DNA of 64,000 nt. Origin: Neomelitea salexigens DSM 19753 (GTDB lineage: Bacteria; Pseudomonadota; Gammaproteobacteria; Pseudomonadales; Spongiibacteraceae). A program made the translations under genes and the position numbers. The DNA lies in contig NZ_AULP01000001.1 of the NCBI RefSeq assembly GCF_000422345.1, forward strand, positions 620,001-684,000, written 5' to 3'. Below the pieces are notes generated by a model. The model saw only the letters and a list, made by a program, of their open reading frames with translations, was not told the DNA's origin and did no database searches. This document shows, piece after piece, positions 56,645 to 64,000 of this stretch (its first letter is position 1; each line of letters starts with the position of its first letter).

Positions 56645-57355
56645 TCAGGCGCCCAGGTAATACAGTGCGTTGTTGGCAAAGCCACGGCGGTTTTCGTCGC
56701 AGTGATTTAGACAGATATCGTCCTCGGTCATCGGCTCGGCCACGCTCAATTCCACACCAATGCGGCGGCGCGGGTAGTCGGCAGCAGTGTTCAGCGGGTG
56801 GGGACAAGCGTGAATCAGCACCAGGCAATCCATCTCGATGCGCAGAGTCAAGGTGCTGCCCGGCGCACTGTGCCCGGTGGCCAAGTGAAGATTGCCCTCG
56901 TCGTCGGTTTCCACCTTGCTGAAGGCATTGATGTTGGCGGCCATGTCCGCGGCGCCAAGACCGTATTTCGCCAGCTCAACCAGAAAGGCGTCGTGACCGT
57001 TCTGGTGCCAGTCGTTGCGATCGTGTTGGTAATCGCGACGGCCCCAGCGCGCATCAATATGGCTGGCGTGACTATTGCCACACACGGTGTCGTGCCATCC
57101 CAGATCATCGTCAACGATCGAGGCAAAAATGCGTCCCATATCCGAGTACAGACAGTTGCCACGAGTCAGTTTGAAGGTGTGCTGACACTTGAGGGTGTCT
57201 GGCGCGTTGTAGCGCTCGAGCAGGTTGCGCGGGTTATAAAACAGCAGCCCGGCATTGCCGTTGCCGTCGATATCCTGCAGCCGCAACAAGGTGCCGCGAC
57301 GCAGCTCCAGCGACCAATGGCCGCCCGGCGCGATGGTGGTTTCATAATGATTCAT
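56645..57355 (-). CDS. DUF1989 protein, partner carboxyguanidine deiminase subunit
   Basis: This 236-residue DUF1989 protein is the second member of the pair. It shows [51 protein letters not shown], and [19 protein letters not shown] with a [10 protein letters not shown]-like stretch rich in His. It shares one base with the ATPase stop and ends ten bases before its partner. Which subunit corresponds to CgdA or CgdB I cannot assign without an alignment. Confidence 0.92.
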   Translation of the reverse strand: MNHYETTIAPGGHWSLELRRGTLLRLQDIDGNGNAGLLFYNPRNLLERYNAPDTLKCQHTFKLTRGNCLYSDMGRIFASIVDDDLGWHDTVCGNSHASHIDARWGRRDYQHDRNDWHQNGHDAFLVELAKYGLGAADMAANINAFSKVETDDEGNLHLATGHSAPGSTLTLRIEMDCLVLIHACPHPLNTAADYPRRRIGVELSVAEPMTEDDICLNHCDENRRGFANNALYYLGA

Positions 57356-58128
57356 CAGACTAACTCCTGGCCTGAGCTGCTCAGGCCACTGTCAATTTCT
57401 TGCAGTAATTCAGGCTCGCACTGCCCAACGGGTAGGTCGTAGGTAATACCTGCACCGAAACGATTGGGCGCTTGCGGGTCGAGGCGTAACTTGTCGAACA
57501 CCCACAGACGGGTGCCCAGATGAAAACCCTCGGCCAGATCGTGGGTCACCATGAACACGGTGAGCTTGTGCTGGCGCCATAGCGACAGCACAAGCGCGTG
57601 CATGTCGGCGCGAATGCCGGGGTCGAGCGCTCCGAAAGGCTCATCCAGCAATAAGATCCGAGGTTTTAGAATCAACGCCTGAGCAATCGCCAGTCGCTGG
57701 CGCATACCGCCGGAGAGTTCATCCGGGTAACGTGCCGCCATATGTGACAGCCCCACCGTTTCCAGCATCGCCATCGCTTCCTCGCGGGCAGCGCGTTTAC
57801 GCTTGCCCCAGAGAAAGCCCAGGCGGGTCTTCTCAAACGCACGGGCGATGATGACGTTTTCCAACACGGTCATGTGAGGAAACACCGAGTACTGCTGAAA
57901 GACCACTCCGCGCTCGGCATCGGGCTCATCGGCAATGGTTTTGCCGTCCAGCAGAATCTCACCCTGATTGGGCACATCAGTGCCCAACAACATGCGCAGG
58001 AAAGTGCTCTTGCCACAGCCCGAGGCCCCTACCAAAGTGATAAATTCCCCTTCAGCAACCGTGGCAGAAATATTTTCCAGAATGACGTTGTCGCCGTAGC
58101 GCTTCCATACATTGCGAATCTCGATCAT
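57355..58128 (-). CDS. ABC transporter ATP-binding protein (guanidine uptake)
   Basis: This 257-residue SsuB/TauB-type ATPase has Walker A GASGCGKST, a Q-loop in VFQQYSVFPHM, the signature LSGGMRQR, Walker B LLLDEPFGALD and a switch His in MVTHD. ATG 58128 overlaps the permease TGA (ATGA). It drives the importer whose permease and binding protein precede it, and it shares a nucleotide with the DUF1989 gene. Guanidine or a closely related compound is the likely cargo given the operon. Confidence 0.95.
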   Translation of the reverse strand: MIEIRNVWKRYGDNVILENISATVAEGEFITLVGASGCGKSTFLRMLLGTDVPNQGEILLDGKTIADEPDAERGVVFQQYSVFPHMTVLENVIIARAFEKTRLGFLWGKRKRAAREEAMAMLETVGLSHMAARYPDELSGGMRQRLAIAQALILKPRILLLDEPFGALDPGIRADMHALVLSLWRQHKLTVFMVTHDLAEGFHLGTRLWVFDKLRLDPQAPNRFGAGITYDLPVGQCEPELLQEIDSGLSSSGQELV

Positions 58129-58940
58129 GAGCGACTCTCCTGCCAGGGAAAGGCCCACAAACTCAGCTTGCGCAGCACAAAGTCGATAACAAATGCCAGC
58201 AAAGCGATCCAGGCAACATAGGGCAGGATCACGTCCATCGACAGGTAGCGGCGAACAAGAAACACCCGATACCCGAGGCCATCGGTAGAGGCGATGGCTT
58301 CTGCGGCGATAAGGAACAACCACGCGCTCCCCAACGACAGTCGCAAGGAATCGATCAGCCGAGGCATCAATTGGGGGATCAGCACCCGCAAGACTATTTG
58401 CCCACTATTGGCACCCAGTGTCTGCGCTTTTACCAGCTGTTCCCGGGGAATTTCCAGACAGCGCTTTTGGATATCGCGCGCGACGAAGGGCGTTACGCCA
58501 ATGGCAATAAGCGCAACCTTAGACACCTCCCCCAAACCAAAGACAATAAACAGTATCGGCAAAATCGCCATTGGCGGTATTAGTGATGCCACCGTCAGCA
58601 ATGGCGCAACACCCGAATAGGCAACAGGAAAGGCGCCGGTACTCAGACCTAGCAACATCCCCAAGCCAGCGGCAATTGCCATACCCAAACCCAGGCGCTG
58701 CAAACTGCTGAGAGTGTCCTGCCAAAACAGGTACTCCCCCGTGCGCTTACTCGGCTCAAATGCTAAGCGCTGCATCGCCTCACCCATCTGAGAGAAGCTG
58801 GGTAAAAGCTTGTCGTGGGGGTTTTCCGCCAAACGTGCATCAGAGGCCGTGACGTAAAGCACCAACAGGATTACGAAGGGCAGTAATGACAAGGCAATGC
58901 CCCATACCCGCGTCGGCTGCTGATTAATCAATCGTTTCAT
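58125..58940 (-). CDS. ABC transporter permease (guanidine uptake)
   Basis: This 271-residue inner-membrane permease of the SsuC/TauC class has about six TM helices. The EAA coupling loop is visible around CLEIPREQLVKAQTLGANSGQIVLRVLIPQLMPRLID. ATG 58940 has GGGA seven bases upstream, and the frame to 59162 overlaps the binding-protein gene and is not conserved. It is 58 bases downstream of the binding-protein gene and overlaps the ATPase gene by four bases. Confidence 0.95.
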   Translation of the reverse strand: MKRLINQQPTRVWGIALSLLPFVILLVLYVTASDARLAENPHDKLLPSFSQMGEAMQRLAFEPSKRTGEYLFWQDTLSSLQRLGLGMAIAAGLGMLLGLSTGAFPVAYSGVAPLLTVASLIPPMAILPILFIVFGLGEVSKVALIAIGVTPFVARDIQKRCLEIPREQLVKAQTLGANSGQIVLRVLIPQLMPRLIDSLRLSLGSAWLFLIAAEAIASTDGLGYRVFLVRRYLSMDVILPYVAWIALLAFVIDFVLRKLSLWAFPWQESRS

Positions 58941-58998
58941 AGAAGCATCCCAGCTGAGAAAAATGGTTAGGGTGGCAGGCGCCACCCTCGGGCACGGT

Positions 58999-60039
58999 TT
59001 ACAATTTGCCGTCAGCCGCCATTTGCATAAAGCTGGGGTTAAAACGCAGTTTGACGTTTGCCGGATTGCCATAGACACCGACAGGCGTTTCGATACCGAT
59101 GAAACCGGCGTCGGGAGCGCCGTCACCCAGCAAACCGTGGTTAAACGAGAATTCAGCCACACTCTGCATGGTTGACTTCAGGTCACTGCTGCGGGTGAAA
59201 GCGACCGCGTCGCTGGGCGTGTAAAACATTTTCGTACTGGCCAGCTGCGCATCGTAGCCGGCGGTGTCCGTCCCCGACGCAATTGCCATCGCCGTGCGGG
59301 CAGCGAGACCCGCCTTTCCTGGGGCGCTCATGGTCGCCATGATTTCATACCAAGCGCCAACTAACGCCTTACCGAGAGCAGGGTTTTTCTTTAATACCTC
59401 GGTGTTCACCACGAGCAGGTCGATAATTTCGCCGGGTATTTGAGAAGAGTCGAACACCTTGTTTGCGCCGGGCATGGTGAGAATTTCACTGAGTAATGGG
59501 TTCCAAGTCACCACAGAACTTACCCCCGCTGTTGGGTAGATAGCGACCATATCGGCGTCGGAGGTATTCACAACGGTAACGTCAGATTCGCTCATGCCGA
59601 CGCTATCCAGTGCGCGCGCCAGCAAATAGTGGGAAACACTCAACTCAACTAAATTCACTTGCTGTCCCTTCACAGCCTGAAGTGAGTCGGTATTTTTCAG
59701 TACCAGCCCGTCATTGCCATTAGAAAAATCGCCGACAATTAACGCAGTACTGTCCACACCGCCTGCAGCGGGAATTGTCAGCGCATCCATGTTCGTCATG
59801 GTGCATGCGTCAAACTCGCCGGTGGTGTATTGGTTTATTGACTCGATGTAGTCGTTGATCTGAACGACATCAATCTCAATGCCGTATTTCTTCGCCCATT
59901 TATCGACGATTTTTTGCTCTTCACCATAGCCCCACGGCATCCAGCCAACATAAATTGACCAGCATACTTTGAAGCTGTCTGAAGCGAGACTAAAAGAGGA
60001 ACATGAGAGAGTAAGTAGTAATGCGGCTATTCGTTTCAT
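58999..60039 (-). CDS. ABC transporter substrate-binding protein (guanidine uptake)
   Basis: This 346-residue periplasmic binding protein has a Sec signal peptide (about residues 1-19, ending SLAS). The NMT1/SsuA-like fold is shown by VCWSIYVGWMPWGYGEE, ACTMTNMDALTIPAAGG and the second lobe with PGEIIDLLVVNTEVL. The gene is first in the operon, and GGAGG six bases before the ATG lies in a small hairpin. It is preceded by the guanidine-I riboswitch, so guanidine is the likely ligand, although this family also binds nitriles, sulfonates and thiamine precursors. Confidence 0.93.
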   Translation of the reverse strand: MKRIAALLLTLSCSSFSLASDSFKVCWSIYVGWMPWGYGEEQKIVDKWAKKYGIEIDVVQINDYIESINQYTTGEFDACTMTNMDALTIPAAGGVDSTALIVGDFSNGNDGLVLKNTDSLQAVKGQQVNLVELSVSHYLLARALDSVGMSESDVTVVNTSDADMVAIYPTAGVSSVVTWNPLLSEILTMPGANKVFDSSQIPGEIIDLLVVNTEVLKKNPALGKALVGAWYEIMATMSAPGKAGLAARTAMAIASGTDTAGYDAQLASTKMFYTPSDAVAFTRSSDLKSTMQSVAEFSFNHGLLGDGAPDAGFIGIETPVGVYGNPANVKLRFNPSFMQMAADGKL

Positions 60040-60094
60040 TGCCTGCCTCCGGCATCGTTACGCGGTAAATAGAGCACTCCTGGCAACTGGCTGC

Positions 60095-60222
60095 CGATCG
60101 TCTCCCGGGCTTTTTTCCCGCCGTGTAACCTATCCCGTGGCGAATCCAATCGATGGGGGAAAAGGTCGAAAGCTCTCGGACCAGACGTTGTGCAAGGTGC
60201 ACAACCGGAACCCTAGCTCTCC
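60095..60222 (-). promoter_or_regulatory. Guanidine-I (ykkC) riboswitch aptamer
   Basis: Read on the minus strand, the region contains the conserved blocks of the guanidine-I class in the right order: CTAGGGTTCCG, a P1b hairpin (GTTGTGCACCTTGCACAAC), GTCTGGTCCGAGAG, a variable stem, ACACGGCGGG, then an A-run and GCCCGGGAGA. These match the published consensus almost base for base. It lies 56 bases upstream of the binding-protein start of the guanidine operon. Binding of guanidinium should turn the operon on. No U-tract terminator follows, so control may be translational. Confidence 0.95.
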
Positions 60223-60546
60223 ATTACCAAATTGTGATGCTTTGACAGCATGTCCTGCGATACCAAGAGTGCGGACACCGTGTTCTATACAGAATCCATG
60301 CCAACACTACTTCCACCGCCAATTCACGGTACTCGCCGACCGGGGCGACCGAACCTGCCGCCATTACCGCCCTCCAATGGGGCGCAAAATGTTCTAACGC
60401 ACAAATATGTCGCACTCAGCCAGCCTGGTGGTTGTCACAAATTCGTCAACTCTTCGACATGTTTTCTTTGTTAAACCGTCATAGTCCGTCCCTAGACTGG
60501 GCTCCCGTTATAACTAGACCAATCCACCTCTTTCTAGGGAACTGTT
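60223..60546. other. Divergent intergenic region guanidine operon / phoX
   Basis: These 324 bases hold no convincing gene. On the minus strand they must carry the guanidine operon promoter; I see no clear -35/-10 pair. On the plus strand a PHO-box-like repeat (60431-60448) and a TATAAC hexamer (60509-60514, no good -35) precede phoX. Confidence 0.5.
60431..60448 (+). promoter_or_regulatory. PHO-box-like direct repeat upstream of phoX
   Basis: TTGTCACAAATTCGTCAA has two GTCA cores 11 bp apart, separated by an A/T-rich AAAT spacer, as in the PhoB consensus. The match is 5/7 in the first half and 4/7 in the second. It lies 99 bases before the start of a PhoX-type phosphatase gene, where PhoB control would be expected. 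Confidence 0.4.
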
Positions 60547-62397
60547 ATGAACAAGAAGTTATTGAGCGCTTCCATTGCCGCTATTCTGGCTGCAACACTG
60601 TCAGCCTGCGGCGGCGATGACGGACGCAATGGTAGCGATGGCCAAGACGGCGCGGTAGGCCCACAAGGTCCTGCGGGCGTAGATGGAAGCAATGGTGCAA
60701 ATGGCGCTGATGGCCAGGATGGCGCAGACGGTCAAGATGGTGCTGATGGCATCTCTACGGTGACACCTAAAGGCCTCAAACGGTTTGCTACCGCTCCGCT
60801 CGGCGCTGAGTTTACCGGAATATTCGTTAACGAAGACGGCAAGCTGTTCTCCAATATTCAGCACCCAAGCAGCTCTAACACAACCACGGATTCAGCTGGC
60901 AAGGTCTTTAACGTAGGTACCGTTGGCTACTTTAACGCCGACGTTAACAACATGGGCGATATTGCCGCTCTGGATTTCCCGATCACCACGGCACAAAAAG
61001 AAACCGTACAAAGCGCCGCTGGAAGTTACATTGTGTTGGCGCAACAGGGTGACAACCTGGCCGATGGCAACAAAATGGGTGACATCCTCAGCGCCAACGG
61101 CAGTTTAATCAAAAGCTCTAATGACCCCGACTTTAACGGCGCCGTCTCCGATGGTGGCACCGGCTACTACCTGTATACCAACTGGGAGGACCGCCCAGGC
61201 AGCATGAGCCGTATTCGCTTAACGGATACTTATAGCCCGACCCAGGAAGGCATGCTGGACTTCTCCAGTGTCGACGGCACCTGGGTTAACTGCTTTGGCA
61301 CGGTAAGCCCCTGGGGAACGCCACTGTCGGCAGAAGAGCTGTACTTTGACAATACCGCCGACTGGTTCAATGCCAATGCCAATTATTTCTCCAATGCCGA
61401 AGCGATTGCTGAATACAAAGGTTACCCGCTGGATCGCAGCGGGAACTGGGGCAACCCTTACGACTACGGCTACATTGTCGAGATCGGCACTAACAACACC
61501 GCAGCAACAGCCAATGTTGCCGATGTTGAAGTGAACAAACTTGAGCTGATGGGCCGCTTCTCACACGAAAACCCCGTGGTTATGCCAGACCGCCGCACCG
61601 TCTTCCTCAGCGACGATGGCACCGGCACAGTGCTGTTTAAGTTTGTGGCCGATGCCGCTAACGATATGAGCGCGGGCAAGCTCTACGCCGCAAAAGTCAC
61701 CCAATCCAATGGCATCATTGACCCAGCCGAAGCTGCCTTTGCCGTGGAATGGATTGAGATCGGTGCTGGCAATGAGGCCGATATCGAAAACGCCATTGCG
61801 AGCTTCGACGGCACGTTTGCCGACGCCAAGCACATTAGCGATGCGCAAATTCAGGCCTTCGCAGAATTCAAGTCAGGGCAAGACCTCGACAACAGCGGTA
61901 GCGTTGCCGCCAACCCCTTTGCCGATGAGCGCGTCGCCTTCCTTGAAAGCCGCAAACTCGCTGCAGCAATGGGCGCAACGGCTGAGTTCCGCAAAATGGA
62001 AGGCATCAACATCAACTTCGGCTTGGCCGACACATGGTGGAATAACGGCGCTGCAGATGGTGCCCAAGCCTACATGTATCTGGCCATGTCTTCGTTCGAC
62101 GCCACTATGGCTGACGGCACCGGAGACATTCAGCTAGACGGCACTCACGGCAAGTGTGGTGTGGTCTACCGCATGAAGCTCGTTGAAAAGGATGGCCTCG
62201 TAGACATCAACACCCTCACCCCAGCGCTTGTCGGCGGCCCCTACTACGGCGATCGTGCAGCAAACCGCTGTAACACAAATAACATCTCCAACCCCGACAA
62301 TCTGGTGATCTTGGACGATGGACGAGTGTTGATTGGCGAAGACACTGGCAACCACGAGAACAATGTGATCTGGCTGTTTGAAGATCCTGCTCTGTAG
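60547..62397 (+). CDS. phoX: PhoX-family (DUF839) lipoprotein with collagen-like linker
   Basis: This 616-residue exported protein has a lipobox LSAC (Cys21), then 14 Gly-X-Y triplets (residues 26-67). A PhoX/DUF839 beta-propeller-like domain follows, with NCFGTVSPWGTPLSAEE, VVMPDRRTVFLSDDGTG, FKFVADAAND and SNPDNLVILDDGRVLIGEDTGNH. PhoX is a Ca/Fe-dependent alkaline phosphatase. Most PhoX proteins are Tat-exported and soluble; this one looks like a Sec lipoprotein held on a flexible spacer. AGGGA lies six bases before the ATG. Enzymatic activity is inferred; some DUF839 proteins are not phosphatases. Confidence 0.88.
   Translation: MNKKLLSASIAAILAATLSACGGDDGRNGSDGQDGAVGPQGPAGVDGSNGANGADGQDGADGQDGADGISTVTPKGLKRFATAPLGAEFTGIFVNEDGKLFSNIQHPSSSNTTTDSAGKVFNVGTVGYFNADVNNMGDIAALDFPITTAQKETVQSAAGSYIVLAQQGDNLADGNKMGDILSANGSLIKSSNDPDFNGAVSDGGTGYYLYTNWEDRPGSMSRIRLTDTYSPTQEGMLDFSSVDGTWVNCFGTVSPWGTPLSAEELYFDNTADWFNANANYFSNAEAIAEYKGYPLDRSGNWGNPYDYGYIVEIGTNNTAATANVADVEVNKLELMGRFSHENPVVMPDRRTVFLSDDGTGTVLFKFVADAANDMSAGKLYAAKVTQSNGIIDPAEAAFAVEWIEIGAGNEADIENAIASFDGTFADAKHISDAQIQAFAEFKSGQDLDNSGSVAANPFADERVAFLESRKLAAAMGATAEFRKMEGININFGLADTWWNNGAADGAQAYMYLAMSSFDATMADGTGDIQLDGTHGKCGVVYRMKLVEKDGLVDINTLTPALVGGPYYGDRAANRCNTNNISNPDNLVILDDGRVLIGEDTGNHENNVIWLFEDPAL
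60622..60750 (+). repeat. Gly-X-Y (collagen-like) tandem repeat within phoX
   Basis: Fourteen consecutive Gly-X-Y triplets, residues 26-67 of the PhoX-type protein, are followed by a further Gly68. Several triplets recur as GQD and GAD, so the DNA is also an imperfect 9-bp repeat. Gly-Asp-rich, Pro-poor triplets of this type form bacterial collagen-like stalks or spacers. Confidence 0.9.
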
Positions 62398-62433
62398 TAC
62401 GACGCGCGGCCGATGGGCCAAGCAACAGTAAAC

Positions 62434-62463
62434 AAAAGGGGCGGATTCTTCGCCCCTTTTTTT
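62434..62463 (+). terminator. Intrinsic terminator of phoX
   Basis: AAAAGGGGCG pairs with CGCCCCTTTT (10 bp, 7-base loop), followed by three more T residues. It begins 37 bases after the phoX stop and separates it from the haem lipoprotein gene. Confidence 0.92.
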
Positions 62464-62488
62464 ATTAGTAAACATGTTGGTATCCGCA

Positions 62489-64000
62489 ATGAAAAAAACC
62501 TGGATGATTCTTCTCAGTGCCTTGCTGTATGCATGCAGTGGTGACAACGCCCACACAACGGCGGCCTCTGGCCAGCAAACGCCGGGGCAACCGGGGGACA
62601 AGCTCCCGGCGGCAGACCAGGAACTGCTGAGCAGTCTTTCGTTTCCAGGCGAGGTTGCCACCGCTTCACCAACACCAACCCTGCGTCAGCCCAAACCAGA
62701 AACCATTTACAATGCAGAGGCGGTTATCCCACCCCAGTGCTATACCAAGCACGAAGCCAAGTACAACCCTTGCATGACCTGCCACCAAACCTATCCCTAT
62801 CGCAGCAGGCCCAACACCATGGACGATGGCAGTCAGCAGGTTGCGTACCTGTTCTCTGACATTGGCGAAGTTAACCACTGGACCAACCTTTTCGAAGATC
62901 GCCGCGAACGCATTGAAAAAATCAGCGACCAGCATGTGCTGGACTATATCCATACCGATAATTACAGCCCGCTGATTGAACAACTTAAAAATACCCGCGA
63001 CTGGCAGGGCCCCACTCCCGAGCTAAAAAATTTAGCACTGGGGGCAGAGGCTTTCGATGAGCTCGGCTTTGCCAAAGATGGCAGCCACTGGGTGGCTTTC
63101 AATTACAAACCGCTGCCCAGCACATTCTGGCCAACCAATGGCGCAACCGACGATGTCATGATTCGCCTGCCTGCCAAGTTTCGCCAAGCCAGCTGTGGCG
63201 GTGACGGCCAATATTCAAAAGACGCCTATCTGGCGAACCTCTCCATACTGGAAATGGCTATTAAGGATCTACACGATATTTCGACCCCGGACATCGATGA
63301 GCGGGCCTTTTGCGTCGACCTCAACGGTGACGAACAGCTCAGTGTCGTCAACCGTATCAAGCGCCCTGAGCAGTACGTGGGTGATGCCGCCGATGAAGTG
63401 GTCGCAACCATGTTATACCCCTTGGGGACGGAGTTTCTGCACAGCGTGCGCTATGTCGGTATCAACGAGGGCGGCGAGATCACCGTGCCTCCTCGCATGA
63501 AAGAGCTGCGTTATATGAATAAGTTTGTGTTCTATCCGCCAGAGCACTTGGTATCGATGTATGGCAATGAGCGCCAGGAAAAAGTCGATGAGTTGATTCC
63601 CAAATATATCAACCGCGGAGACAAGGGAACCGATAACAGCTTTGGCTGGATGATGCTCGGCTTTATCGAAGATGAGCAAGGCAGCCTGCGGATGCAAAGC
63701 GAGGAAGAGAACTTATTTTGCATGGGCTGCCACACAACCGTGGGCACCACCATTGACCAAACCTTCGCCTTTGCTCGCAAGGTGACTGGCAGCAACGGTT
63801 GGTCTTATATCAACCTGAAAGGTATGCAAGACGCGCCCTACGTTGGCCAAGAAAACGTCGATGGCGAAGTGATCGGAGAAATCGCTGACTATCTGGCAAC
63901 AGTAGGCGGTGGCAATGAGTTCCGAGAAAATGCCGAAATTCGCCAACGCTTTCTCAATGAAGATGGCAGCTTAAATACTGCTGCGCTGGCCGGCAAAGAT
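62489..64000 (+). CDS. Diheme c-type lipoprotein with EF-hand-like loop (3' end cut by window)
   Basis: The first 504 residues of this protein are present with no stop before the window end. A signal peptide with lipobox LYAC (Cys16) is followed by two haem c sites, CMTCH at residues 95-99 and CMGCH at 411-415, about 310 residues apart. DLNGDEQLS at residues 277-285 fits an EF-hand/dockerin-type calcium loop. ATG 62489 is the start that gives a clean signal peptide; ATG 62474 is in frame. I do not recognise the family. The two CxxCH sites argue for electron transfer or a peroxidase-like role. Its upstream neighbour is phoX, separated by a terminator. Confidence 0.75.
   Translation, partial: MKKTWMILLSALLYACSGDNAHTTAASGQQTPGQPGDKLPAADQELLSSLSFPGEVATASPTPTLRQPKPETIYNAEAVIPPQCYTKHEAKYNPCMTCHQTYPYRSRPNTMDDGSQQVAYLFSDIGEVNHWTNLFEDRRERIEKISDQHVLDYIHTDNYSPLIEQLKNTRDWQGPTPELKNLALGAEAFDELGFAKDGSHWVAFNYKPLPSTFWPTNGATDDVMIRLPAKFRQASCGGDGQYSKDAYLANLSILEMAIKDLHDISTPDIDERAFCVDLNGDEQLSVVNRIKRPEQYVGDAADEVVATMLYPLGTEFLHSVRYVGINEGGEITVPPRMKELRYMNKFVFYPPEHLVSMYGNERQEKVDELIPKYINRGDKGTDNSFGWMMLGFIEDEQGSLRMQSEEENLFCMGCHTTVGTTIDQTFAFARKVTGSNGWSYINLKGMQDAPYVGQENVDGEVIGEIADYLATVGGGNEFRENAEIRQRFLNEDGSLNTAALAGKD

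Noticed and set aside
60622-60750. Short tandem repeats that look like a CRISPR or VNTR
   Set aside because: They are Gly-X-Y codon repeats in frame within phoX, with no spacers.

Overview
The window looks like chromosomal DNA of a free-living, probably marine gammaproteobacterium. The gene neighbourhoods (arsC-wrbA-DUF2069, holD-rimI, PqiA/MCE, TIGR02647) resemble those of Pseudomonas and Cellvibrionales, and the steroid and lipid catabolic flavour is typical of Spongiibacteraceae-like bacteria. That placement is an inference from gene content, not a phylogeny. Coding density is high. I see no IS element, prophage, CRISPR array, tRNA or rRNA. Both ends cut a gene: ipdA at the left and a haem lipoprotein at the right.

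Layout. (1) 1-3.5 kb: steroid C/D-ring genes (ipdA, a FadD3-like CoA ligase) with two tandem Lrp/AsnC regulators and a shared operator-like motif. (2) 3.6-8.4 kb: alanine dehydrogenase, an MBL-fold hydrolase, a MATE pump and FabV. (3) 8.8-15.2 kb: a TonB-dependent receptor, a 3-ketosteroid dehydrogenase-like flavoprotein and a CHASE histidine kinase with its receiver. (4) 15.2-19.5 kb: a PBP7-type peptidase and a leuA-holD-rimI-orf operon. (5) 19.7-30.5 kb: mixed housekeeping and lipid genes (amidase, LLM monooxygenase, thioesterases, ChrA, DeaD, MaoC). (6) 30.7-40.6 kb: an envelope block with cardiolipin synthase, two PqiA proteins, a six-domain MCE protein, an RND pump and a rhodanese. (7) 40.6-45.9 kb: a TetR regulator divergent from a three-gene operon (RPH-like PEP-dependent phosphotransferase, AttH-like protein, F420-type LLM oxidoreductase) of unknown purpose, with a perfect 16-bp palindrome between them. 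(8) 46-50.4 kb: SppA, DUF2069, WrbA, ArsC, a thioredoxin-like lipoprotein, a macro-domain protein and a CPXCG protein. (9) 50.5-60.2 kb: a complete guanidine assimilation operon under a guanidine-I (ykkC) riboswitch. (10) 60.5-64 kb: a PhoX-type lipoprotein with a collagen-like linker and a possible PHO box, then a diheme lipoprotein.

The best-supported system is the guanidine operon. The riboswitch senses guanidine and an ABC importer takes it up. A biotin-dependent carboxylase (usually annotated as urea carboxylase) makes carboxyguanidine, two DUF1989 proteins deiminate it to allophanate, and AtzF splits allophanate to ammonia and CO2. The most open system is the TetR-controlled RPH-like/AttH-like/LLM operon, whose parts suggest modification of a hydrophobic small molecule.
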